DNA of 64,000 bases from Dastarcus helophoroides (Eukaryota; Arthropoda; Insecta; Coleoptera; Bothrideridae). Made by a program: the position numbers and the translations under genes. The notes beneath the pieces are model-generated. The model ran no database searches. It was not told the DNA's origin and worked only from the letters and a program-made list of their open reading frames with translations. The stretch is taken from contig CM053332.1 of assembly GCA_028583605.1 (NCBI GenBank), forward strand, positions 18,059,623 through 18,123,622. Direction: 5' to 3'. This document shows, piece after piece, positions 47,210 to 59,200 of this stretch. Position 1 is the first letter of the stretch. The number at the start of each line of letters is the position of its first letter.

Positions 47210-47323
47210 CATCAAGAGTATCGAGTTAAAAGAAGGCTACGTTGAGAAATAAGTCGCCACTTTTCCAAATTTTTTGTTTTTCTTTTGTAGGCTAAGTACT
47301 TATCGGACCACAAGAAAGATGCT

Positions 47324-47997
47324 TATTTCCGTTTTGTGTGTTTAATTATAAATTCTCCACAAAGTGACCCTGTTTAGTCTTCTAAAGGTATTAGTAAAGT
47401 AAAACACATTGGTGAAAAAGTAAAAAGACATAATAGAAGTCAAAAACAGCTATATATACATTGATATATATTTTGGGATAGTTTCCCACAATATAAATAA
47501 ATTAGAGTTTGCAAAATAAAACTGTTAATATTGGAGCATGTTTGGAACAAAATTAAGAGGGATGGTGACGGAAACCGTTTATCAAAAGTAGAGAAACTGT
47601 TCACTTCAAAAATAATAAATATATAATAATAATGTTTATGACGAAGATTATTTCGCAATCTCAATCCCCAATTAAGGTAAGTAGAATTTCTGGAATCTCT
47701 TTTACAGTTATAAACCTGCTCAAATCTATTTATCCGAATTAACTCCATAAATCCAGACAAAGCTTGTTACCGAATCCTTCAGGCGAAAACCTTCTAAAGA
47801 TATAGAAATAACTTGGAACGTAACAAAAACGTACTACATGTCTCTTCACCAAATTGCTACAATTCTCAGTTTTTTAGAGCGTACACATCGCAACTCTAAT
47901 GAAGCCAATTCATCTCGAAAGCTTTGTCCAATTGTCTTTATCAGCCATTATTTCGAGATACATCAACACTCGATAATTTATTCACGTTGTCGGTTAA
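47324..47997. other. Gene-free sequence
   Basis: No supported gene. The minus-strand 106-codon ORF at 47440-47760 has no domain I recognise. Confidence 0.4.
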
Positions 47998-48273
47998 TGC
48001 GAGTACTAATGGCGGTCAAACTATCCAACTTTACCTCCAACAAAATAAGCCATAAGTTGAGCACGTTGCCCCAGGGTCACCACAACTTCAGCCATATCAA
48101 CGTAACTCCATCTCCGCGATGTATCATTAGTAGGTCTGTTATTGCGGTGTAAAAGTTTCAGTCAGCCACGAAATTACAAAGGATCCCAGTTTCCCAATTT
48201 TAATGCGGGGCATTAGACGAGGGTTCGTTCGACTTCCTAGTTTTGTAATACTGGGGCAATATTTATTATGTCG
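47998..48273 (-). repeat. Isolated inverted monomer of the 490-bp satellite
   Basis: The reverse complement matches the 23.9-26.4 kb array: AATGGCGGTCAAACTATCCA, TGTATCATTAGTAGGTCTGT, CGAAATTACAAAGGATCCCA. It covers a little over half a unit and stands alone 22 kb from the array, in opposite orientation. Confidence 0.88.
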
Positions 48274-49541
48274 CTATGGTTGATAGTGTGTTTGAAAAGT
48301 TGCGCTTAAACTTCGCTAATGCCTTATTTTGAATGCTCGCCTCGGGATACACGCGAACCGTAAACAAATTTCTAATTCAGATTCCAACTTTGATTTGAAA
48401 CATTGGTTACATTTTCAGGTTACTACTTACTCTTTTTCTAATAAAAGATGTATTAGACGCCATCAACAGTGACAATAACGACGATATCTAGATATGTAAA
48501 TATTTTTTACATACACAGGTTGATCCAAATAAATTCCGCTGCATTGCTAACTTTGTTATTATTAAAGATACAAAATTAGTAAAAAAAACTAGTATGACTC
48601 CACGAAAAAAATATGAGCATTTGGTTTATGGATTTTTAGACAAACTTACAAATTTTTTAAATGGGACACCCTGTATCTTTTATGCTCTCATGAAAGCTAA
48701 CAGAATTTAGACTAAAAATAGTTATTATGAATTTTCAAGTCAAAACTCGAAATTAAATACAAACATTTTATTTTAAACTCGGCAATTTCGAGTCATCAAA
48801 ATTAAAAAAATATATAAAATTATAAAAAAACCTTTATTATTCTAACCTTTTTTCGGAATCTTATTCAATGATTACAACATTAAAAAAAATTGCCATTTCG
48901 AGAAATTTGCTTCTACAGTAGGCTAAGTAATTTTTGTATTTTATTTTATTATTATTTTTTTTTTCGAAAATTTAAATCAAGTGTGAATTTTTGATTTTTT
49001 TGCATATGATGATAACAAAGGTGAAATTTCCATCTATTAAATACAACTTTTTTCGAAACATCCTGTAAAATATCGAAATAAAATAAAAACAAATATTTTC
49101 AGATTAAGCTCGTGTTTTTAAGAAAAGTCAATATTCAGAAAAAATCACTCCGACTTATTATCCCAAAATTTCTTCTAAGCATGGAAATTCTCTAAAAAAA
49201 AAATGTTTCATTCATACAATGCAAGTTTTATTTCTAAATTTGAGATTTAATCTAAGAAGTACGATTTTTTTATAAAACTGTCGTTTTCATAACAAAAATA
49301 TTTCGGATACAAATACGAAACATATTTTCTTCGTTACTTTTTTCTCAAAAGGTCTATTCTAATCTCGATTTCTACAGTAAAACAGGTTCTAGATTGAAAA
49401 TTATGGCACAACTAGAGCCCGGAAGTTATGGCAATAAAAATATTAAATTTTGGCACCATAAATGGCAAATAAGAAGTTGCACTAAAAACAGGTAAAATCC
49501 CATTTGTAAATTTTTATTCATTATCGTTATACTTAGGTTTA
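48274..49541. other. AT-rich gene-free sequence, with a possible mariner-type MITE
   Basis: At 48515-48680 a segment starts TACACAGGTTGATCC and ends GGGACACCCTGTA, which could be a TA-flanked short Tc1/mariner-type element, though the two ends match only loosely. 48700-49400 is degenerate AT-rich DNA. No gene. Confidence 0.4.
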
Positions 49542-49543
49542 TA

Positions 49544-51638
49544 CAGGCTGTTACAAAAGTTCGGGCCGCTACTTCAGGAGCATATTTTACACATTAAAAT
49601 ATGAAAAATGTTGAAATACATTTTTTTCTTTAAATTGCTTCCTAACGGAGATATGACCATTTAAAGATGGCGCCCCTAAAGTGGTTTTTTTACTACAAAA
49701 AGTTAACGGTTAGTAGCAAAGTCATGAAATTGGGCAAGCAGTTAAAGAATTGGATTAGGCATATTCTCATGTAACATATTTTTTAAATAAGCAGTAGCGT
49801 GGTGTGTAGGGGGTTGCCCGCGATTATTTTTTGCCGTAACTTTTTTGTATTGCAATATTTCGACACAAAAGTGCCATAATCGTAAAAAGCAACTTTTTTT
49901 TATACAAAAAAGGTACTCTTTCTCAAAGTCGCTAAAAGTAACCGTTTCCGAGAAAAAGGCGTTTAAATAATCCTATCCCGTCTTTGAAATTCTAACTAAT
50001 TTGTATAAGAAAAAATAAGTTGGTCATGCAAACTGATCGTAAAGAAAACAATTGTACTTGACAATATCTGCCAGAGATTGACGTTGTGTCACTGATAAAA
50101 TTTGGTCGTAAGCTGTAAACGGCTTTATGCTGAACGTTTTCCTAATAGACACCTACCAGGAGAAAAATTGTTCCAGAAAATTCATGCTCGGTTATGTGAA
50201 ACAGGAAATTTTGTTTTCAAAGGCAAACGTGTTGGAAGGCCAAACGCAGAAGTTGCTAATTTAGAGGAGCGTGTGCTTCAGCGAGTTGAAGAAGATCCAT
50301 GTGTCAGCACTAGACAACTTGCTTTAGCCGAAGGAGTAAATCACGTAACTATCTGGCGAATTTTGAAATTATACCAATTTTACCCCTATCATTTTCAAAG
50401 AGTGCAAGGGTTACTTGCTGCTGATTATCCTCCAAGAATAGAATTTTGCAACTGGCTATTGCATAAGATCGCTGAAAATGAGAACTTTTCATCGCTCATA
50501 TTATTTACGGACGACGCGGGTTTTACCAGAAACGGGATACTTAACTTTCACAACATGCATCAGTGGCAAGTTGAAAATCCCAATGCAGTTATTCAGTCGA
50601 GACATCAGCAACATTTTTCACTTAACATTTGGGGAGGAATAATAGGGGACTCTATAATTGGACGGTTTTTTTTTACCTCATAGGTTAACAGGAGCATCAT
50701 ATAGACATATTTTGCAAACAGAGTTACCCGTGTTACTTGAAAATGTTCCACTCATAACAAGACAGCGAATGTGGATAATGCACGATGGGGCACCTGCCCA
50801 TTTTAGTGCAGTTGCTAGGGAATTTTTGAATAACAACTATCATCAGCGATGGATAGGTCGAGGAGGTCCGATACCATGGCCAGCTAGGTCTCCTGACCTC
50901 AACCCACTCGATTTCTACTTATGGGGACATCTAAAGCAGATCGTCTACTCCACACTAGTTGACAATATCAATGATCTTCGTGAACGAATTGAAAATGGGT
51001 TCAACCAGATTCACAATACACCAGGCATTTGCGAAAGAGTAAGGAGTTCCCTTAGAAGACGAGCCGAGCAATGTATTGCTGCAGGGGGCAGTAATTTCGA
51101 ACACTTGCTTTGATTTTTTTTTTCCTTAATTTTGTACTATTTTTATATCAATGCAGTTAGTAGTGGATAAATTAGAAATTTGCAAAACGAATTCTAATAA
51201 ATGCAACAATTTTGTTTAAACGCTTTTTTCTCGGAAACGGTTACTTTTAGCGACTTTGAGAAGAGTACCTTTTTTGTATAAAAAATGTTGCTTTTTACGA
51301 TTATGGCACTTTTGTGTCGAAATATTGCAATACAAAAAAGTTACAGGCAAAAAATAATCGCGGGCAACCCCCTACACACCACGCTATCTGCTTATTTAAA
51401 AAATATGTTACATGAGAATATGCCTAATCCAATTCTTTAACCGCTTGCCCAATTTCATGACTTTGCTACTAACCGTTAACTTTTTGTAGTAAAAAAACCA
51501 CTTTAGGGGCGCCATCTTTAAATGGTCATATCTCCGTTAGGAGGCAATTTAAAGAAAAAAATGTATGTCAACATTTTTCATATTTTAATGTGTAGAATAT
51601 GCTCCTGAAGTAGCGGCCCGGACTTTTGTAACACCCTG
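49544..51638 (+). mobile_element. Rosa-type (DD41D) mariner-like element with about 420-bp TIRs
   Basis: The left end is CAGGCTGTTACAAAAGTTCG. The right end reverse-complemented is CAGGGTGTTACAAAAGTCCG. TA dinucleotides flank both sides (49542-49543, 51639-51640), as for all Tc1/mariner elements. The terminal inverted repeats span about 49544-49967 and 51217-51638 with few differences. They share GTGTGTAGGGGGTTGCCCGC and ACGGTTAGTAGCAAAGTCAT. It encodes one damaged transposase (50102-51113). Long TIRs are unusual for mariner-like elements. Confidence 0.92.
50102..51113 (+). pseudogene. Mariner-like transposase, DD41D, one T-tract frameshift
   Basis: Residues start at LYAERFPNRHLPG (N-terminal DNA-binding region). 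Next come a GRPN hook (GRPNAEVANLEERVLQ), a second helix-turn-helix (STRQLALAEGVNHVTIWRIL), and the catalytic core: LFTDDAGFTRNG (first Asp), MHDGAPAHFSA (second) and ARSPDLNPLDFYLWG (third). 41 residues separate the second and third Asp, as in the rosa group. The frame breaks at a run of nine T (50666-50674); eight T would keep one frame. Upstream, the start codon region is also disrupted (stop at 50096), so the first roughly 20 residues are lost. Apart from these breaks the catalytic domain is intact, so inactivation looks recent. Confidence 0.92.
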
Positions 51639-51640
51639 TA

Positions 51641-53640
51641 TATATACTAGTTGATGATGTTCCTTAACTCTACTTACTTAACTTATCCCTACTCACTACT
51701 GTCACGACCAGCACTTTATAGTGTTAAATGTATCGATTTTTTTTAATTCCGACATTTTTCCAAAATTTCGATTCCTTTTGAAATTGTCGTCAAAAATTTC
51801 GTCTTTCAACATTTCGATTTTTGTTACAAATTTGAAATTTTTTAAAAACGTTGGATTTTCAGAATGGTTGAATTTCCCTCAAAATTCCGATTTATTTCAA
51901 AATTTTGAGTTTTCTATCAATATCAAAATATTATTTAACCCAAATTTCGAAAAACGTTAAACCCTGTATATTTCAACATTTCGGCTTTTTTAAAATGTTC
52001 GACATTGTTTTTAATATTTCAACAACCAAAATTTTAACACTGCTCAAATTTTTAACTTTTTCAACATTTTGACTTTCTTGAACACTTTTACCTTTCTCTT
52101 CATTTCTATTATTTTTTAAATTTTACTTTTCAAAAATTTCAGGTTTGTTTCATTGACACCTGACAAAAAAAAAACTAAAAAGGCCGATTTTAATTCAAAA
52201 TTGAGACTTTTTCAAAATTTTGACTTGTCAAAAATTGAGCTGTTGACAACATCTTCAAATTGTTTCAAAACTTTTATTTATCATTTTAAAAATTTCGACT
52301 TTTTTAAATTTTTACTTTTCCAAAAATGTTTGTTTTTACAATTTTGTTTTTTTTTCAAATATTCGACTTTTTTGATAATTTTGGCATTTCTTCACTATTT
52401 TTACCTTTAAAGATGTCGACTGTATTTAAACATTTGGCCCCAATACTTCAATTTTGTTAAATCTCAAATATTTACATAATTTTGACTATTTTTGAAATTT
52501 TGGAATTTTGCATTTTTTTAAAAATTTCAAATTCTCGAAAGTTCAAATTTACTATTTTAGAAAACTTTTACTAGTTATCGAATTTTAAATTTTCTTTAAT
52601 TTAAAATTTAGAAATTTCGGTATTTTTTCAAATTTTTATTTTTTTTTAAATATTGGCTTTTTCTAAATTTTGATATTTTCTTGAAAATCCCAATTTTTTT
52701 TTGAAAAATTCTTTTTTTTTATAAAAATTTTGCTTGTCTTGAAAATAATAATTTTTTAATTTTCAAAAATAAAAATTTTTGAAAATTTTGACTTTCAAAT
52801 TTTCGACTTTTTCAAAGTTTTAATCCTTTGCAAATATCTCTAAAATTTTCACTCGTTTTTAAAATGTCAACTGTTTTCTAAATTTTTTTCCACTTTAAGT
52901 TTTTAATTGTTACTTCTCATCAATCAAGTCCCAATTTCGCAAACAGAAGAAGAAAAAAATAAAGACGTTGTTTCAGAAAAATTAAGAAAAATATAAATAA
53001 AACTTAAATGCTAACTAAAAAAGCTTAAGAAAAAAACCAAATTTTGACATTAAATTGATATTTATGAAAACAAAATAAAAATAAAAGAAAGTTTGATCAT
53101 TTTTTCATAAATGTCGAGTTTTACTCGAAATTTTCGTTTTTTTCTCAAAATTCTAAGTTTACATTTTTCAATTCTTATATTTTTGAGACTAAACTAGAAA
53201 TTTTGGAAAGGAATCGAAATTTAAAAATGTATTTAAAAATTTTAAGATAAAAGATGGACAAATCTGGATCGGATAAACAAGAAAACACTTATTATTTCAA
53301 AGAATCGAAAAGCTTACAGTCAAAATTTCAGGAGAAACGTGAAAATTAAATTTTGGCTCAATAAGATAAAATTTTAAAAGATTGAAAAAACACAAAATTC
53401 AAAAACTTCAAGAAAGTCAAAATTTTGAAAAGAAGTAAGTTTAAAAAAATAGCTTTTTAAAAAATTGAAAAATTGTGAACCCAAAGAAATTTAAGAAGGG
53501 ATCAAACTTAAAAAACTGAAATATTAATTAGAAATTTAAAGCTGCAAAGGTCGAAATTTCGAAAATAAGACATAACTTTCAACAAAAAGTCTTAATTTTG
53601 AGAAGCAGTCGAAAATTTGAAAAATGGTTGAAAATTTTGA
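51641..53640. repeat. AT-rich degenerate tract
   Basis: 51720-52860 is T-rich on the plus strand (TTTTTGACTTTT-type words); 52960-53640 switches to A-rich. No ORF with recognisable domains was found. The body type is the same as inside the 27-kb, 32.5-kb and 44.3-kb transposons, but no TIR was found. Confidence 0.55.
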
Positions 53641-53652
53641 TAAAAGTGAAAA

Positions 53653-53708
53653 TTGTATTGTATTTCAATTTTTGAAGATAACCAAGGATCAGTCTGTTCC
53701 ACCAAAAT
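53653..53708 (+). mobile_element. Hammerhead family B 3' end
   Basis: TTGTATTTCAATTTTTGAAG, ATAACCAAGGATCAGTCTGT and TCCACCAAAAT form the terminal part of a B right arm without the ribozyme. It directly precedes the CTGT microsatellite. Confidence 0.75.
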
Positions 53709-53715
53709 ATAAGTA

Positions 53716-54304
<589 letters not shown>

Positions 54305-55235
54305 CTGATCATTTGTCCAGGCTAACCTCGGAAACTGCTAAATTGATTTTAATAAAACTTCTACTAAAATGTAGAGTATTTTTAGGAGTATCTTCTAAGC
54401 TAGTTTTAGTCTGGAATAACCTACCATTTCACTTCTAAAAACTTAACTGTTTCAACCATTTTACTTGAGAATATAACATAGAACCTAAAAAAAGTAACCA
54501 ATCCGCAATGTATATGGCTTATATAATATTGGACGCTAATTTAACTGCGTTAAACTTTGTTTTTATTGTTACATTACCACAGAATATAAAACAACGAAAT
54601 AAATATCGGTATTCAAAAGGTTTTCAGAGTCGTGAAAATTCAATAGTTTTCCACCTTACAGGGCAGGATTTACCAGACACTTAAAACTCATTTGAATAAT
54701 CTTAAAAAAGGAATATCAGAAATAGCGAAGTGGAAGTTAGAAACTCGATATACGACCACCGCAATAAACGGAAACTGTATGAGAAATTCAGCAAACTCTT
54801 CACATTGTAAATCACTTTACTTCCGTATAGTTGCACACCAATCTTTCGGAATTCGATTTGACTGTTACAACACGGGATTAAACCCAAATTTTCATACAAT
54901 TAACGAACTGCATCGTCATGGAGAACATCGGAGATAATCAAAATTACGGTTGTTTTAAATTGAATAATCGAATTGCGCAAATGTGACGAATTAATCCGAT
55001 TTCCTTCATTTTCAGAGCTCGAAACGAACGAACGTCTTGCAAATAGTTGTGGAGTCGTAATGAATAAAGTTTTCCTCGTCAATTTACAGTTAAAGAAATA
55101 CCTGTCTTACAGATTGTTTGTGTTTCTGTTCGTAAAAGTTTAACTGCTTGAGTTTCCTGTGAAATAATTTCAGTGTCCCTCTTTAAAAAAAAACTATTTA
55201 TTAAATACATGGAACAAACAGGTTGGTTATATGTA
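54305..55235. other. Gene-free, with a segment paired to 60.9-61.1 kb
   Basis: 54685-54905 resembles 60925-61145 in the same orientation: AGCGAAGTGGAAGTTAGAAA against TGCTAAGTGGAAATTAGAAA, and CAAATTTTCATACAATTA against CAAATTTTCACACAATTA. Small ORFs in the two copies do not encode the same protein. Function unknown. Confidence 0.5.
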
Positions 55236-55287
55236 AGTGGAATACAACCTAGACTGCAAATTTATGCAGTCCTCCCGTATATAGTGA
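55236..55287 (-). mobile_element. Hammerhead family C fragment (no ribozyme)
   Basis: ATACAACCTAGACTGCAAAT, ATGCAGTCCTCCCGTATATA and GTGAATCATAGG match the reverse complement of the family C unit edge (41640-41690). It continues after the inserted hAT at 56190-56203 (ATCATAGGTAGCC). Only the part outside the hammerhead is present. Confidence 0.7.
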
Positions 55288-55295
55288 ATCATAGG

Positions 55296-56189
55296 CAGTG
55301 GCGGCTGGTGACTTTTTGACAAGGGGTGCGCAGACGCAAAAATATTAGCAGTTAAGAGTTTAGGTGAATCCAGTGTCATAGCAAGATATTAAATTTAAGA
55401 GAAACAAAAGTGACACAAAAGGTGTGATATTTAATAGTATTTTTACGAATTAAATTTAATTACCATCTTATAATCTCCATTTCATGAAAACTGCATTTGA
55501 AAATAAAATATATTTTATTACAAGGTTCTAATTAAACTCTACAAAAACAAAACAAAAATATTTTTTAAAACAAAATCCGCTCTACGATCTTTTAAAGAAA
55601 TAAAGTCTTCATTACTTTCTCATCAAAATTGTTTAAATCCAAATCTATAAATGAATAATTAGATCCTAGATTGGGTACTGCTATCTCTTTGTGAATAGCG
55701 GTACTATTGGCAGTTAGGCTTAGAAGCGGCACAATTAACAATCGCAATCAGATCAGCCGGGACCTACGCATTTAGCATCATAAACGTAAATACACACTCC
55801 AAACTCTGACTCGTACTCACCATTTGGCAATATCGCACATGCGCGGAGCGGCGTACCCCGAGCTAGCTTTAATATGGTGTTCTGTAGTTTATTTCTCCGC
55901 ATCCCGTGAAGACCGTAGATAGGCACCGCACGGCACCCTCGCTAGGTGCATAGTTCTGCGCGCACCAACTTATTTAAATTTCCTTATAATATTTAATATG
56001 TATAACGGAATCAAACGTTGATGTATTTTACTCCAAGTCATTCACAAGTATTATTAGTTAATAGGTATTTCATTATTTTGTGTTTAAAAATGTGATAAAT
56101 CCAAGTCTTTTACATTAAACAAAAAAGAATAGATCGCTCATTTCACGAGGAGCGCACGCTCTTGCGTTCTTTAAAACCAGCCGCCACTG
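55296..56189. mobile_element. Short non-autonomous hAT element (CAGTGGCGGCTGGT ends)
   Basis: The ends CAGTGGCGGCTGGT and ACCAGCCGCCACTG are a perfect 14-bp inverted repeat, flanked by the 8-bp duplication ATCATAGG (55288-55295, 56190-56197). CAGTG fits the hAT consensus and is shared with 27053-30165. The 894-bp body has no transposase and is more GC-rich near 55740-55960 than its surroundings. It inserted into a family C fragment. Confidence 0.93.
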
Positions 56190-56203
56190 ATCATAGGTAG
56201 CCA

Positions 56204-59200
56204 AAGACTTTCGAGAAAAACTTGGAATTTGTAATAATGATTTTAAAATTGTATAAATTACTTAAAATCTAAATTTAAATGCAATATTTGACTCAAATTT
56301 GAATATCACACTTTACTAAAAATTCGAAATCTATTCCAAGGTCATAATTTTGAAAAGATTTTTTTAGTAAGTTTTATAGAAATTCCACAATTTTGTCTAA
56401 AATGTCGATTCTTTAATAAATTTAGATTTTTACACAAAATCTGAGCATCTGAGCATTTTGAAGCTTCCATATTTATAATTCAGATTTTATTTTTGACAAT
56501 CAGTTTAATTTAAAGTTGCGTAGACTTGTTTTGACAGTTGGATTTTGATTCCAAAAATTCGACCTCTTTTTCTAAAAATTTTGACTTCAAAGTGAAGACT
56601 TTCAGAAAAAGTATGAGATTTCAAATTTAGCATTGAAATTTAGATTTTTACACAAATTCTGAGCATCTGGGCATTTTTAAGCTTCAGAATTTATAATTCA
56701 GATTTTTTTTTGACAATCAGTTTAATTTAAGGTTGAGTAAACTTGTTTTTAGAGTTGGATTTTGAATCCAAAAATTCGACTTTTTTCTCAAAATTTCGAC
56801 TTCGAAGTGAAAACTTTCAGAAAAAGTTTGATATTTCAAATTAACAATTGAAATTTCGGTCTAAGTTTCTACTTTAATTAGGATTTTTTTGACTTGTAAT
56901 CGCGACATTAGGACTTTATATTTTAGGAAAAACTTGACTTATAAAATTTCTACTGCTTTTTGAATTTAAAGATGTTAAAATTAAAGTAGAAAATTAAAAT
57001 AAAAATGGTTTTAATAACTTTGGCTTTTTCTTCCAAATTGCTCACATTGGCGGTGGCTCAACTCCTTTTTTTTCAATATTTTGAAATATTTTTGAAAACA
57101 TTGTTACTAGGGATTTTGAGAAAACGGTAAAGGTTTTGAGAAATTTTAAAATTTCTTCTCCAAAATTTGCCCCAAGCTTTAAAATTTTAGGAAAATGTTA
57201 AATTTTGATAGTTGTTAATTGATTCGATTTTTTAAAATTTGGACATTTTTTTTAGGTTTCCAAGTTTTTAAAAATTGCGTTCATTTTAAAATTTTAAAAT
57301 TTTTTAAAAATTTAGTTTTCACAGTTTCATCATTTTTACAAAATATCAATTTGTTTTGGGAATTTCTAAACATTTTTCAATTTTTGGCGAAATTTGGACT
57401 CTTCAAAATGTCGATATTTTTTGTCAAAATGTCGGATATTTTGAAAATTTTACATTGTAACTTTTTATAAAAATTTTCGTTCAAAATCTTGACTTTTTTA
57501 AAAAAAAATGTTCTTTTTGAGAATATAAACTACCAAAAATTTTGAATTATTCGGAAATTTTGGACATCTTCAATATTGCAACAAATTTGTAAAATTTGTA
57601 TTAGTGATTCATTTTTTAAAAATTTTTTCAGGCATTTTTTTATAATTTTCCTAAAATGTCGATCGAACCAAATTTAGACATTTATTAGGATTTTTTTTAA
57701 CTTTTAATTACGACATTAGGACTTATATTTTGAGAAAAACCTAATTCATAAAATTTTTACAACTTTTCGAATTTAAAAATACCAAATATAAAGTCGAAAT
57801 TGTTTTAAAAATTTAGTTTTCACAGTTTCATCATTTTTACAAAATTTCAATTCGTTTTGGGAATTTCTAAACATTTTTCAATTTTTGGCCAAATTTGACT
57901 TCAAAATGTCAAAATTTTTTGTCAAAATGTCGGTTTTTTTAAAAATTTTACGTTGTAACTTTTTATAAAAATTTTTGTTCAAAAACTTGGCTTTTTAAAA
58001 AAATTGTCCTTTTTGAAAATATAAACTATCAACAATTATGAATTATTCGGAAAAATTGGACATTTTCTTTAATATTGCAACAAAATATAGTTGTAAAATT
58101 TGTATTAGTGATTCATTTTTAAAAAAAATTTTTAGGCATTTTTTCTATAATTTTCCTAAAATGTCGATCGAACCAAATTTAGACATTTATTAGGATTTTT
58201 TTAACTTTTAATTACGACATTAGGACTTAAATTTTGAGAAAAACCTAATTCATAAAATTTTTACAACTTTTCGAATTTAAAAATACCAAATATAAAGTCG
58301 AAATTTTTTTAAAAATTTAGTTTTCACAGTTTCATCATTTTTACAAAATTTCAGTTCGTTTTGGGAATTTCTAAACATTTTTTAATTTTTGGCCAAATTT
58401 GGACTTTAAAATGTCAATATTTTTTGTCAAAATGTCGGTTTCTTTAAAAATTTTACATTGAAACCTTTTATAAATATTTTTGTTCAAAAACTTGGCTTTT
58501 TAAAATATTTGTCCTTTTTGAAAATATAAACTATCAAAAATTTTTAATTATTAGGAAAATTCGGACATCTTTAATATTCCAACAAAATATAGTTGTAAAA
58601 TTTATATTAGTGATTCATTTTTAAAAATTTTTTTCAGGCATTTTTTCTATAATTTTCCTAAAATGTCGATCGAACCAAATTTAGACATTTATTAGGATTT
58701 TTTTAACTTTTAATTACGACATTAGGACTTATATTTTGAGAAAACCTAATTTATAAAATTTTTACAACTTTTTGAATTTAAAAATACCAAATATAAAGTC
58801 GAAATTTTTTTAAAAATTTAGTTTTCACAGTTTCATCATTTTTACAAAATTTCAATTCGTTTTGGGATTTTCTAAACATTTTTCAATTTTTGGCCAAGTT
58901 TGGAATTCAAAATGTCAAAATTTTTTGTCAAAATGTCGGTTTTCTTAAAAATTTTACATTGTAACTTTTTATAAAAATTTTTGTTCAAAAACTTACCTTT
59001 TTAAAAAATTTGTCCTTTTTGAAAATATAAATTATCAAAAATTTTGAATTATTCGGAAAATTTGAACATCATCTTTAATATTGCAACAAAATATAGTTGT
59101 AAAATTTGTATTAGTGATTCATTTTTTAAAAATTTTTTCAGGCATTTTTTCTATAATTTTCCTAAAATGTCGATCGAACCAAATTTAGACATTTATTAGG

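Larger units (their letters stand above)
44309..47323 (+). mobile_element. 5'-truncated mariner, split by a 2.1-kb transposon
   Basis: Mariner sequence begins at about 44309 (reading ...KTATTEDN), is interrupted at 44335, and resumes at 46416 (VRKIYDLVLADRR). It runs to a mariner-like 3' end (GTAGGCTAAGTACTTATCGGACC at about 47288-47320). Removing the inner element and one TSD copy gives a continuous reading across the join. The N-terminal helix-turn-helix and the 5' inverted repeat are missing. Confidence 0.85.

Noticed and set aside
54692..54937. 81-codon ORF, with a 67-codon ORF in the paralogous segment at 60961
   Set aside because: The two segments align as DNA, but the frames do not encode a shared protein, so coding is not supported.
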